Notes under the pieces: generated by a model
Seen by the model: only the letters and a program-made list of their open reading frames with translations
What the model was told of the DNA's origin: nothing
Databases searched by the model: none
Translations under genes and position numbers: made by a program
In this document: piece by piece, positions 13,114 to 21,257 of the stretch
Position numbering within the stretch: the first letter of the stretch is position 1
Layout of the letters: every line of letters begins with the position of its first letter
Origin: RYN-417 sp043743105
GTDB lineage: Bacteria; Patescibacteriota; Saccharimonadia; Saccharimonadales; JACDBH01
Length of the DNA: 27,254 nucleotides
NCBI GenBank assembly: GCA_043743105.1
Contig: JAYTXD010000026.1
Coordinates: 1-27,254, forward strand
Direction: 5' to 3'

Positions 13114-13986
13114 ATGGCCAGTACCCAGCTCCTTCAACGGCGCATCAAGAGCGTCAAAAGTACCCGCCAGATTACGAAGGCGATGGAGTTGGTGTCTGCC
13201 TCAAAAATGCGCCGCGCAACAGAGGTGGCGCAACGTGGGCGAAGTTACCGAATTGCTGCACATGAGCTGCTTAGCCGTCTTACAACCGTTACCGACGTAA
13301 ACGAGCACCCTTTGTTTGTGCAACGTGAAGTAAAAACTCGTTTGTACGTTGTTATTACGAGTGACGGTGGTTTGGCCGGTGCTTATAACTCCAACATTAT
13401 CAAGCTTTTAACCAAGGCGGCGATTGAGGACAAAAAGCAAGGCATCAAAACCCAGGCAATTGTAATAGGTAAGCGTGGGGTCCAGTTTATACGACGACTT
13501 GAGGGTATTGAGCTTGTTGCTGCTTTTCCTGGCTTTGGCGATCATCCAAGTGCCAACGACCTGCGACCAATCTTAACGAGTATTATTGATCTATATGCGA
13601 CTGCTGCAGTAGACGACGTACAGCTGCTCTATACCGTGCACCAGTCAAACATTTTGCAGTTGGCAAACGCAATGTCATTGTTGCCTGCCCGTCTGGACGA
13701 GTCTGACTCAGGTGCAACCGAATCATTGAGCAGCGTGACGTTTGAGCCGTCGATTACTGATGTTCTGGACAACGTTACTGAGCGTTTACTGGAAGTACAA
13801 ATCTGGCAAGCTATGCTTGAAAGTATAGCATCAGAACATTCAATGCGTATGCTTAGTATGAAAAATGCGACAGATAACGCCAATGATATTATTGGTGATC
13901 TTACGCTAGCCTTCAACAGTGCCCGCCAGTCGAACATTACCCAGGAAATTGCTGAAGTAACTGGCGGTGCGGAGGCTATGAAATGA
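13114..13986 (+). CDS. atpG: F1Fo ATP synthase subunit gamma
   Basis: The 290-residue central-shaft subunit has the conserved N-terminal coiled-coil start (RRIKSVKSTRQITKAMELVSASKMRRA) and the closing C-terminal helix (MLSMKNATDNANDIIGDLTLAFNSARQSNITQEIAEVTGGAEA). The Rossmann-like middle begins at TRLYVVITSDGGLAGAYNSN. Its rotation couples the c-ring to catalysis in the alpha/beta head. The length is normal. It starts 4 nt after atpA and ends in TGA, one of the codons showing that TGA is a stop in this genome. Confidence 0.97.
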   Translation: MASTQLLQRRIKSVKSTRQITKAMELVSASKMRRATEVAQRGRSYRIAAHELLSRLTTVTDVNEHPLFVQREVKTRLYVVITSDGGLAGAYNSNIIKLLTKAAIEDKKQGIKTQAIVIGKRGVQFIRRLEGIELVAAFPGFGDHPSANDLRPILTSIIDLYATAAVDDVQLLYTVHQSNILQLANAMSLLPARLDESDSGATESLSSVTFEPSITDVLDNVTERLLEVQIWQAMLESIASEHSMRMLSMKNATDNANDIIGDLTLAFNSARQSNITQEIAEVTGGAEAMK

Positions 13987-14041
13987 CGCATGTAACTTTA
14001 GGAACTTTTATGATAGACATTAACAGCGAGGAGAAAAAATA

Positions 14042-15433
14042 ATGGCAACAGCAGAAGCAACAAAGACCGGTAAGATCACCCAGATTGTGGGTGTGGTGGT
14101 GGACGTCCAGTTCGAAATGGGTCACTTGCCCGCTATTTATAACGCACTTGAAGTAACATTAAACGGCGAAAAACTTCTTTTTGAGGTCGCACAGCATTTG
14201 AGCGAAACAAGTGTGCGTGCCATTGCTCTTGGAGCAACTGATGGCCTGGAGCGTGGTGCAGAAATGACAGACACCGGCGCACCAATTAGCGTGCCTATTG
14301 GCGAAGAAACTTTGGGCCGCATGTTTAACGTTATCGGTGAGCCGATTGATAATAAGGGCGGCGTCTTTAAAAATCGCTCTCCTATTCACCGTTTGCCCCC
14401 TGCTTTTACCGAACAATCTGGAAGTACAGAAATCCTTGAAACCGGTATTAAAGTTATTGACCTAATTGCGCCAGTTACTCGAGGTGGTAAGGTTGGATTG
14501 TTCGGCGGTGCCGGTGTCGGTAAAACAGTGCTTATCCAGGAACTTATCAACAACATCGCCAAGTTTCACAACGGCTACTCTGTTTTTGCTGGTGTTGGTG
14601 AGCGAACGCGCGAAGGCAACGACCTTTACCACGAAATGACAGAGTCAGGCGTTATCGAAAAGACGTCACTTGTCTTTGGGCAGATGAATGAGCCACCTGG
14701 TGCGCGTCTCCGTGTTGCTTTAAGTGGACTGACAATCGCCGAAGGTTTCCGTGATAAAGGCAATGACGTGCTACTTTTCATTGACAACATATTCCGCTAC
14801 ACACAAGCCGGTTCAGAAGTTTCTGCTCTGCTTGGCCGCTTACCATCCGCAGTGGGCTACCAGCCTACATTGGCACAAGAAATGGGTGCACTCCAAGAGC
14901 GTATTACCTCAACCCGTAAGGGCTCCATTACATCTGTCCAGGCCGTGTTCGTCCCTGCAGACGATAACACCGACCCAGCTCCTGCAACCACTTTCGCGCA
15001 CCTCGACTCAACCATTGTGCTTAACCGCGCACTGACTGAACTTGGTCTTTACCCTGCTGTTGACCCGCTCGACTCTAGCTCCACGATTTTGGACCCAGAA
15101 ATAGTTGGCGAAGAACATTACCGCGTTGCTCGCGAAGTTCAGCGTGTTTTGCAGCGCTACAAGGACTTGATCGACATCATTGCCATTCTTGGTATGGAAG
15201 AACTAAGTGACGAAGATAAACTAACCGTGTCACGTGCCCGTAAGATCCAGCGCTTCTTAACACAACCATTCTTTGTTGCCGAAATTTTTGTGGGCAAGCC
15301 TGGTAAGTATGTGCCGCTTGCCGACACTATTGCTGGATTTGCAGAGATCCTCGACGGCAAACACGACGACAAGCCAGAAAGCGCTTTCTATATGAAGGGC
15401 GATATTTCTGAAGTTAAAGTAGAAAAGAAATAA
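14042..15433 (+). CDS. atpD: F1Fo ATP synthase subunit beta (catalytic)
   Basis: The 463-residue protein is the catalytic F1 subunit. The P-loop GGAGVGKT is at residues 155-162, the catalytic Glu region is AGVGERTREGNDLYHEM, and Walker B is DVLLFIDNIFRYTQAG. The C-terminal lever motif, DELSEED in E. coli, appears as EELSDED. ALLGRLPSAVGYQPTLAQEMG is the family signature. A Shine-Dalgarno, GAGGAG (14028-14033), lies 8 nt before the ATG. The 55-nt spacer after atpG is the longest inside the operon and contains nothing else recognisable. Confidence 0.98.
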   Translation: MATAEATKTGKITQIVGVVVDVQFEMGHLPAIYNALEVTLNGEKLLFEVAQHLSETSVRAIALGATDGLERGAEMTDTGAPISVPIGEETLGRMFNVIGEPIDNKGGVFKNRSPIHRLPPAFTEQSGSTEILETGIKVIDLIAPVTRGGKVGLFGGAGVGKTVLIQELINNIAKFHNGYSVFAGVGERTREGNDLYHEMTESGVIEKTSLVFGQMNEPPGARLRVALSGLTIAEGFRDKGNDVLLFIDNIFRYTQAGSEVSALLGRLPSAVGYQPTLAQEMGALQERITSTRKGSITSVQAVFVPADDNTDPAPATTFAHLDSTIVLNRALTELGLYPAVDPLDSSSTILDPEIVGEEHYRVAREVQRVLQRYKDLIDIIAILGMEELSDEDKLTVSRARKIQRFLTQPFFVAEIFVGKPGKYVPLADTIAGFAEILDGKHDDKPESAFYMKGDISEVKVEKK

Positions 15434-15443
15434 TTTTTCGCTC

Positions 15444-15869
15444 ATGATTCATTTTGTTTTATATACATTAGACGGCGTCAAATTTGACGGCGAAGCATAT
15501 GAAGTTTTGATACCAACTTTGGACGGCGAAATCGGCGTTTTACCAGGCCACATGTCGCTCATTAGCGTAGCAACACATGGTGCGATTATGGTGCGCAAAA
15601 CTGCTGGTGAGCGCGATGACCAACGAGAAATATTTGCAATTAGTGGAGGCACTATACAAGTAGAAAATGACGAGTTAAAAATTCTTGTCGACGAAGCCGA
15701 TCATGCCGACGAATTGAACGAACAGGAAGTCCAAAAAGCCTTTGAACTTGCTAAAAAAATGAAGGCCGAGGCTAAGGATCACGTGTCACTGCAGCACGCA
15801 CAAACCTTAATGGATAGACACGCCGTTAGATTACAAGTAGCAGGTCTTAAGAGAAGTAAACGGCGCTAA
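15444..15869 (+). CDS. atpC: F1Fo ATP synthase subunit epsilon
   Basis: The 141-residue product has the epsilon N-terminal beta-sandwich (GEAYEVLIPTLDGEIGVLPGHMSLISVATHGAIMVR, matching the family LPGH motif) and a C-terminal helical part (ELNEQEVQKAFELAKKMKAEAKDHVSLQHAQTLMDRHAVRLQVA). That part can extend into the catalytic head and inhibit ATP hydrolysis. It binds the foot of gamma and the c-ring. It is the last gene of the operon, 10 nt after atpD. I found no convincing intrinsic terminator in the 96 nt before the aquaporin gene. Confidence 0.95.
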   Translation: MIHFVLYTLDGVKFDGEAYEVLIPTLDGEIGVLPGHMSLISVATHGAIMVRKTAGERDDQREIFAISGGTIQVENDELKILVDEADHADELNEQEVQKAFELAKKMKAEAKDHVSLQHAQTLMDRHAVRLQVAGLKRSKRR

Positions 15870-15905
15870 ATTTCATTATTTATTAAAGTGTGGTGTAGAT
15901 AATAT

Positions 15906-15933
15906 TTGCAAAATTACAAAAACGTATTATGCT
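15906..15933 (+). promoter_or_regulatory. Aquaporin promoter (TTGCAA, 16-nt spacer, TATGCT)
   Basis: TTGCAA (15906-15911) and TATGCT (15928-15933) are spaced by 16 nt. Transcription would start near 15940, leaving a leader of about 25 nt with a strong Shine-Dalgarno, GGAGG (15952-15956), 9 nt before the ATG. TATTAT at 15925 is an alternative -10. Confidence 0.45.
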
Positions 15934-15965
15934 TGTAAGTAACAAACTAACGGAGGGTTTTATTA

Positions 15966-16712
15966 ATGACTGTACGTTCCAAAATCGCTATGTTAGTAGC
16001 GGAGTTTCTGGGGACTGGTATTTTAGCAACTGCGGTAATCAACGTTGCGCGTTCACAAATTGGCATAGGCTATTTTGTCGCATTTAGTGCGGCAATCACG
16101 TACATGCTCTTAACACTTGTTTTTAATCTAACATCAGGTGCACATTTTAATCCTGCTGTAACAATTGGTTTGTGGACACTTCGCAAGATTCAGACCTTGC
16201 AAGCACTTGCTTACCTTGCCGCACAAATGCTCGGCGGTTTTGCGGCATGGCATTTGGCAGAATACTTTACTGGCCAAAAGCTTACCAACATTGCCGGTAA
16301 ATCATTCGAATGGAAAGTACTAGTTGCTGAAATGCTCGGCACACTAGTCTTTACTATGGCTATTGCAGCAGCGGTATACCAAAAGTATGAAGGCGGTAAA
16401 TTGGCTGCTACTGTAGGTGCTGGTTTGTTCGCTGGCGTTGTTGTTGCATCACTTGCATCTAACGCGACCATAAATCCAGCTATTGCACTTGCAAATCATT
16501 CATGGGGCCGAGCATACATCTTTGGGCCTATTATCGGCTCAGTTGTAGGTATGAACCTCTACGCGCTGTTGTTTGCACCTGCTCGATCGTTGGCTAAAGC
16601 ATCAGTAACTATCGATAAAAGTTCTGCAGCACCTGCTCGTCGTCCTGTTGCCGCTACTCGACGCAAAGCTACTCCAAAAAAGGCAACAACTAGTCGCAAG
16701 ACAATCAAATAG
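15966..16712 (+). CDS. Aquaporin-family (MIP) channel with basic C-terminal tail
   Basis: This 248-residue protein has six membrane segments and two half-helices. Both pore motifs are present: GAHFNPAVT with Asn62-Pro-Ala, and NATINPAIAL with Asn170-Pro-Ala. It should conduct water or small neutral solutes across the cytoplasmic membrane. In most aquaporins the second motif is NPAR, whose Arg forms the selectivity filter; here the next residue is Ile173. The last 38 residues (211-248) form a soluble tail with 12 Lys/Arg and many Ala, Pro and Thr, resembling histone-like tails. A strong Shine-Dalgarno supports the start. The gene has its own promoter and terminator, so it is a single unit after the ATP operon. 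Confidence 0.9.
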   Translation: MTVRSKIAMLVAEFLGTGILATAVINVARSQIGIGYFVAFSAAITYMLLTLVFNLTSGAHFNPAVTIGLWTLRKIQTLQALAYLAAQMLGGFAAWHLAEYFTGQKLTNIAGKSFEWKVLVAEMLGTLVFTMAIAAAVYQKYEGGKLAATVGAGLFAGVVVASLASNATINPAIALANHSWGRAYIFGPIIGSVVGMNLYALLFAPARSLAKASVTIDKSSAAPARRPVAATRRKATPKKATTSRKTIK

Positions 16713-16726
16713 TTTAGTCTAAATTT

Positions 16727-16761
16727 ATTAAAAGTCCCTGGTATTTCCGGGGACTTTTAAT
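16727..16761 (+). terminator. Intrinsic terminator after the aquaporin gene
   Basis: ATTAAAAGTCCC (16727-16738) pairs perfectly with GGGACTTTTAAT (16750-16761) around an 11-nt loop. The T-run is within the right arm and the A-run in the left arm, so it could act in both directions. It starts 15 nt after the aquaporin stop. Confidence 0.85.
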
Positions 16762-16765
16762 ATGC

Positions 16766-16931
16766 ATAGCCCCCGGTAAATCAAAATATGTAAATTTTGA
16801 GTGATGGATGACTGAGACATAACTACTGGTTTTGTAACAAAGCATATCCTTAGATATGGTGCGAAGCAAACCAGTAGTTATGGCCAGTCAGGCGCGGTCA
16901 AAAAGACATGTTTTGATTTACTGGGGGCTAT
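16766..16931. repeat. 166-bp hairpin repeat (MITE-like), copy 1
   Basis: The two ends are inverted repeats, starting ATAGCCCCC and ending GGGGGCTAT. The outer 26 bp of each arm match except for two positions. A second arm of 15 bp (starting CATAACTACTGG) pairs with its complement near 16873-16887, and a small inner stem (CATATC with GATATG) closes the tip. It contains no gene. It sits between the aquaporin terminator and the helicase stop codon, which is only 2 nt away. A second copy starts at 27145, so this is a dispersed repeat. Confidence 0.85.
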
Positions 16932-16933
16932 AC

Positions 16934-19900
16934 TTAGTTATATAAATCTAGTGCTTGGATTCTTTTCCAAATTTCAGCAATGTATGCAAATAACTCTTTC
17001 TCATATGTGTCGTCAAAGGTTAAGTACAATGGGGCAACTGCTTTGTCCTGCGCATTAGGTTCTACAAATTCAAGGCGAGCAGAACTAACCGTGTAGCCTC
17101 CATAACTATGGCTACCATCTATAAGTAGTTTGTAAAAATGTAACTGTTGTCTGTATTTAAGGGACTTGATAGATGTGTCCCATTTCAGTAGAGGTGTTCC
17201 TGTTTTAAAATCAACAATAGCAACAGTTTTATTTTTTTCATCAATTTCTAGCCGGTCAATCTTTCCTGATAGGAGAGCTTCACCTAGCAATACGCCTTCT
17301 TTGCGGAAATCTACTTCACTTTTTGCAGGTTTTGAAAACATATATTCGTTTGCGGAGATATAAATTTTAAGTGCATTATGACCACGAGCCCTAAAATCAT
17401 CAATCCGATCGCGTGATATGTAGCGTTTGGCTAGGTGCTTGTCAAACTCGCTAATTACTTGCTTTAGCGACATGATTTTATGTTCCGTAATGCGTTTTTG
17501 ATACCAGTCAAGCGTGCCATGTATAGCGTTTCCAAATTCGCCGTCCTCACCAGGTGCTTGCGGGAAACGTAGTAGTGTTTGAAGTAAGAAAACTTCAGGG
17601 CCGCCGTATTCGGTATCGATAAATGTATTGAGGTGGGTCGGACTCATTTGATAAGAGTCTAGACGAGTCGACAAAAGGCTTTTAAGCTCAGCTGTAAGCT
17701 CCAAGTGACGTGAGTGCCACAATGTATCAACTGCCTCCATAGTTTCTTCAGCACTAAATTCTGTTTCTTGTACTGCCTGCTTTCCTTCTGGTAATAATGT
17801 GCTCCTTCGTTTGTCTCCATCCATATATTCAAGTAAGTATTTAACTGGCTCGGTATTTTTGCCATTATCTTTCATAGCGTGACTTGACAAGTATAGACCG
17901 TACTTAGCTCGGGTAATTGCCACAAATAACAAACGCCTTAGTTCATCTTCGCTACTGCCGGCATAGCGAACATAGGTTAAGTTTGCGGGCAGGCTTAGAT
18001 TGTTACTGTTGCTTCTGGCTTTTTTACCCCAGACGTCGTCATGCAAGGTGAGCAAAAAGACATATTCAAACTCAAGACCCTTTGCTTTATATATGGTCAT
18101 AAGCTGTACAGAATCTTTTTTTTGGGCGATAGGATGAGTGTTAATTAATGGCTGTTCGGCAAGTTCGTAAGCATTAATAAAATCTAAGAAATCCTGAGTA
18201 TTCATAAGGTTTTCTTCACCGGCTTGGCGTGCTCTTAGGTGCTCACGGATTGTGCTAAGGTTAGTAAGCAGCTCGTAATATTGCAAGCTGTCATCATAGT
18301 TAGAAAAATAGTACTCTTTTAGTGGTGACGTGTAGCTAGTGTCTTTATCTATTTTTAAAACGGTACTGCCAGTAAGATAATCTAGCATATATTCAACTGG
18401 TTCTGAATCGGCTTTTAACCCTAAGGCCAAAAATGCCAATACGTGCGGTGCTAGAGTCGCATTATTGAGTGCAACTTCTGCCCATGTTTTGCCAGCCTGC
18501 TTATATGTCCAGTTTATAGACCAAATATCTTTTACTGGTATATCAAAGAACTCGTAGCTGAGGACCTGCGGAAACAGCTGATCCATTCTAGTATTATTCT
18601 GGGCGACGCAGGACATGACCAACTCACACATATCCCGAAAAGCCCTAAGCAAAGGTGTCTGTAATATATCTTCACGTTTCTCATAAGTAACCGGAATATT
18701 TAGTTTGGCTAAAAAGGGCACAACTTTCTCTAAATATTTATGCTGTGGAGCTAATACGGCAATTTCACTTGGATGAGCACCTTCATTAATAAGGGTTTGA
18801 ATTTTCTTACCAACCCAAGCATATTCGTTGGCCTCTGCGTTAAATTCATGTCGCTCAATTGTGGCGTTCGATGGCAGATTGCTACTGGAGGCGGTTAAAA
18901 TTTTGTCGATACCCTCTAGCTGGAGGTGTAGCCTTGATTCTATCTGATGGGCTACATTATGAGCAACATGTAAAATATCAGGATGCGAGCGGTAGTTTTC
19001 TGTAAGGTTGATGATGCTAACATTTTTATAGGTTTTTACAAAAGTTAGCATATTGCTAACTCTGGCGCCCTGGAAGGCATAAATTGCTTGGTCGTCATCA
19101 CCAACTGCAAAGACATTTGGTTCGCCTTCATGCACAGGGTTGTTGGCTAGTTGTTTAACTAGCTCAAATTGAGCGGCATTAGTATCCTGAAACTCATCTA
19201 GCAAAATAAACTGATATTTTTCCTGCAAGTTATAGCGGAGTTCATCTTTAGTTTTTAGAGCAGTTATAGTGCGCAGTATCATATCGTCAAAATCAAATAG
19301 CTGCCGCATCCGAAGCACTTGTTGGTACTTGCTAAATACGTGACCAAGCTCAATTATGCGAAGATGTTGGGCTTCATCAGTAAACATAAACTTATTATCT
19401 TCGTTTTTTGTTAACCACTTATTTTTCCAAGAGGTAAGAGGTTTGGACTTGTTGGTGTCTACAGCTTCAGCCATGCCTTCGAGTAACTCTTCATGCGCGA
19501 TTTTAGCCATACCCTCTTTACTTTCAAGTAAGTTGGCAATGGGTTCAAATAGTGCAATAGACTCTTGGGCCTTAGACGGAAAGCGGGTGACACCCTGTAA
19601 TATTACGGCAATTTTAGGGCTGAGTATTTTTACTTGATCAATATTTTGCTTAGCTATTTTTGTTAGGGTTTCAGGGTCAATCAGCGCTCTCTTAAGATCA
19701 CTTATAGTGCTAACGATGTTTTTTGGGTAGTGTCGGGCTCCAATTAAGGGGCTACTATACGGTAGGTGGTTAAGTATGTCTGATACAACTTGTAGTGCTT
19801 GTAACCCATCAATGGGGCGTTCAATACTATAATCTTCGCCAGTTTCAAGGTCTATATCTTCAAAATACTCGGGGTATGAGCGGATGATATCACTCCCAAA

Positions 19901-20176
19901 ACCGTGGTAGGTGTTTATGTGTACATCGTAGGCGTCATCTAGGATAAGGCTAGATAGCCGTTCGCGCATGTTTTTTGCGGCATTTTCGGTAAATGTTAGG
20001 CATAATATATTCTGTGCATTAGCATCAGTCTTCTCTAGTATATTTGCAATTCGCGCACTCAGAAGTTGAGTTTTGCCAGTACCTGGACCCGCCAAAACTA
20101 AAAGTGGTCCGTAGATATGATCAACGGCTTTTTGTTGGGCTGAATTGAGTTTAATTATTTTCTTATTTAACGCCAT
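16934..20176 (-). CDS. UvrD/AddA-type DNA helicase with C-terminal RecB-like nuclease domain
   Basis: This 1080-residue protein has superfamily 1A helicase motifs in order: Q motif LNSAQQKAV (10-18), Walker A AGPGTGKTQLL (29-39), FILLDEFQDTN (Walker B), GDDDQAIYAFQGA (motif III), LTENYRSHPDIL (motif IV), QLMTIYKAKGLEFEYVFLL (motif V) and LLFVAITRAKYGLYLS (motif VI). The last 200 residues form a PD-(D/E)XK nuclease of the RecB/AddB type: GNAIHGTLDW, GKIDRLE (Asp974), AIVDFKTG (Asp989, Lys991) and YRQQLHFY. One polypeptide therefore combines unwinding and DNA cutting, as in AddA, and would act in double-strand-break processing. No addB or recC partner is nearby. It is divergent from queA with only 23 bp between starts; TAGAAT lies 10 nt before its ATG. 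Confidence 0.93.
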   Translation of the reverse strand: MALNKKIIKLNSAQQKAVDHIYGPLLVLAGPGTGKTQLLSARIANILEKTDANAQNILCLTFTENAAKNMRERLSSLILDDAYDVHINTYHGFGSDIIRSYPEYFEDIDLETGEDYSIERPIDGLQALQVVSDILNHLPYSSPLIGARHYPKNIVSTISDLKRALIDPETLTKIAKQNIDQVKILSPKIAVILQGVTRFPSKAQESIALFEPIANLLESKEGMAKIAHEELLEGMAEAVDTNKSKPLTSWKNKWLTKNEDNKFMFTDEAQHLRIIELGHVFSKYQQVLRMRQLFDFDDMILRTITALKTKDELRYNLQEKYQFILLDEFQDTNAAQFELVKQLANNPVHEGEPNVFAVGDDDQAIYAFQGARVSNMLTFVKTYKNVSIINLTENYRSHPDILHVAHNVAHQIESRLHLQLEGIDKILTASSSNLPSNATIERHEFNAEANEYAWVGKKIQTLINEGAHPSEIAVLAPQHKYLEKVVPFLAKLNIPVTYEKREDILQTPLLRAFRDMCELVMSCVAQNNTRMDQLFPQVLSYEFFDIPVKDIWSINWTYKQAGKTWAEVALNNATLAPHVLAFLALGLKADSEPVEYMLDYLTGSTVLKIDKDTSYTSPLKEYYFSNYDDSLQYYELLTNLSTIREHLRARQAGEENLMNTQDFLDFINAYELAEQPLINTHPIAQKKDSVQLMTIYKAKGLEFEYVFLLTLHDDVWGKKARSNSNNLSLPANLTYVRYAGSSEDELRRLLFVAITRAKYGLYLSSHAMKDNGKNTEPVKYLLEYMDGDKRRSTLLPEGKQAVQETEFSAEETMEAVDTLWHSRHLELTAELKSLLSTRLDSYQMSPTHLNTFIDTEYGGPEVFLLQTLLRFPQAPGEDGEFGNAIHGTLDWYQKRITEHKIMSLKQVISEFDKHLAKRYISRDRIDDFRARGHNALKIYISANEYMFSKPAKSEVDFRKEGVLLGEALLSGKIDRLEIDEKNKTVAIVDFKTGTPLLKWDTSIKSLKYRQQLHFYKLLIDGSHSYGGYTVSSARLEFVEPNAQDKAVAPLYLTFDDTYEKELFAYIAEIWKRIQALDLYN

Positions 20177-20185
20177 ATGTAGTAT

Positions 20186-20192
20186 TATTCTA
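20186..20192. promoter_or_regulatory. Overlapping divergent -10 boxes (helicase / queA)
   Basis: TATTCTA reads TATTCT on the plus strand (20186-20191, 8 nt before the queA ATG) and TAGAAT on the minus strand (20192 to 20187, 10 nt before the helicase ATG). The whole intergenic spacer is 23 bp, so any -35 elements must lie within the opposite gene's coding sequence. Both transcripts would have leaders of only a few bases. Confidence 0.5.
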
Positions 20193-20199
20193 CTCTGTA

Positions 20200-21186
20200 A
20201 TGCCCGAACAATACACGCTTAAAGATTTTGATTTTGTGTTACCCGAAAAACTGATTGCACAAACACCTGCCAGCCCCCGTGACCATGCGCGGCTGTTAGT
20301 CTACGACCGCCAAGCAAAAACTATCACTGATGACTATTTTTTTAATATCGCAAACCACTTGCCAAAAGATTCAACCTTGGTTGTTAATAACAGTAAGGTC
20401 GAAAAATGTCGGATACGCTTTGGCAAGGTTGAGATTTTTGTACTAGAGACAATTAATCCCACTACAATCCAGGCGCTGGTGTACCCAGGCAAAAAATTTC
20501 AACTAGGCACCACAGAAGTTGAAGGCTTTCGGTTTATAGTTGATGCCATTGCAGACGATGGCGTTCGAACCATTCGGTTAGATCGCCCATTGGATGATCA
20601 GAGTTTTGACTACTACCGCTTAACACCCCTGCCCCCCTATATTGCCCAGGACGAATCGCTAGCTGATGAATACCAAACAGTCTACGCTGACCCGCTTGGA
20701 AGCAAAGCGGCGCCTACTGCGGGCCTGCACTTTACCACTGAGCTATTAGAAAACATTAAAAAAGGACACGATTTTGCCGAGGTGACCCTGCATGTTGGTA
20801 TGGGTACCTTTGCGCCTATTAAAACAGATACACTTGAGGGTCACATTATGCATGAGGAGTATTACTCTGTTACGACTGAGGTGGCAAATAAGCTTAATGC
20901 CGCCCATCACCTTACTGCGGTAGGTACAACGACTGTGCGGGTCCTAGAGAGCGCACAGAGCCCTTTTCGGGAAGAAGAAGGTGTAACGGCGATATTCATT
21001 ACTCCAGGCTATGAATTTAAGGCTGTTGGGTCGCTAGTAACTAATTTTCACCTTCCAAGAAGCACTTTGCTGATGCTGGTGGGTGCGTTTTTAGGTTCGG
21101 TAGACGAGCTGCACCGTATCTATGAACATGCTATTGCTGAAAATTATCGTTTTTATTCTTTTGGTGACGCAATGCTTATTTTATAA
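20200..21186 (+). CDS. queA: S-adenosylmethionine:tRNA ribosyltransferase-isomerase
   Basis: The 328-residue enzyme moves the ribosyl part of AdoMet onto preQ1 in tRNA to form epoxyqueuosine at the wobble base of GUN anticodons. Family motifs are present: FDFVLPEKLIAQTPASPRDHARLLV at the N-terminus, KAAPTAGLHFT, VTLHVGMGTFAPI, HIMHEEYY, AVGTTTVRVLE and VTNFHLPRSTLLMLVGAF. It is about 15-25 residues shorter than usual, mainly because the family stretch NDTRVxPARLxGxKxxGGKVE is reduced to NNSKVEKCRIRFGKVE. No other queuosine gene is in the window. The ATG at 20200 follows TATTCT by 8 nt, with no Shine-Dalgarno. Confidence 0.95.
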   Translation: MPEQYTLKDFDFVLPEKLIAQTPASPRDHARLLVYDRQAKTITDDYFFNIANHLPKDSTLVVNNSKVEKCRIRFGKVEIFVLETINPTTIQALVYPGKKFQLGTTEVEGFRFIVDAIADDGVRTIRLDRPLDDQSFDYYRLTPLPPYIAQDESLADEYQTVYADPLGSKAAPTAGLHFTTELLENIKKGHDFAEVTLHVGMGTFAPIKTDTLEGHIMHEEYYSVTTEVANKLNAAHHLTAVGTTTVRVLESAQSPFREEEGVTAIFITPGYEFKAVGSLVTNFHLPRSTLLMLVGAFLGSVDELHRIYEHAIAENYRFYSFGDAMLIL

Positions 21187-21195
21187 AAATAGTGC

Positions 21196-21225
21196 TTGCG
21201 TTTTATAAGCCTGTAGGGCTATGCT
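21196..21225 (+). promoter_or_regulatory. Promoter of the 171-aa membrane protein (TTGCGT, 18-nt spacer, TATGCT)
   Basis: TTGCGT (21196-21201) and TATGCT (21220-21225) are separated by 18 nt. The leader would be about 25 nt and holds a Shine-Dalgarno, GGAGG (21244-21248), 9 nt before the ATG. The layout closely copies that of the aquaporin gene. Confidence 0.6.
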
Positions 21226-21257
21226 GTGATTAATAAATAACTTGGAGGTTCCCCAGG

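Noticed and set aside
13987..14041. Tiny gene between atpG and atpD
   Set aside because: Only a few codons are open; the stretch is better explained as a leader carrying the atpD Shine-Dalgarno.
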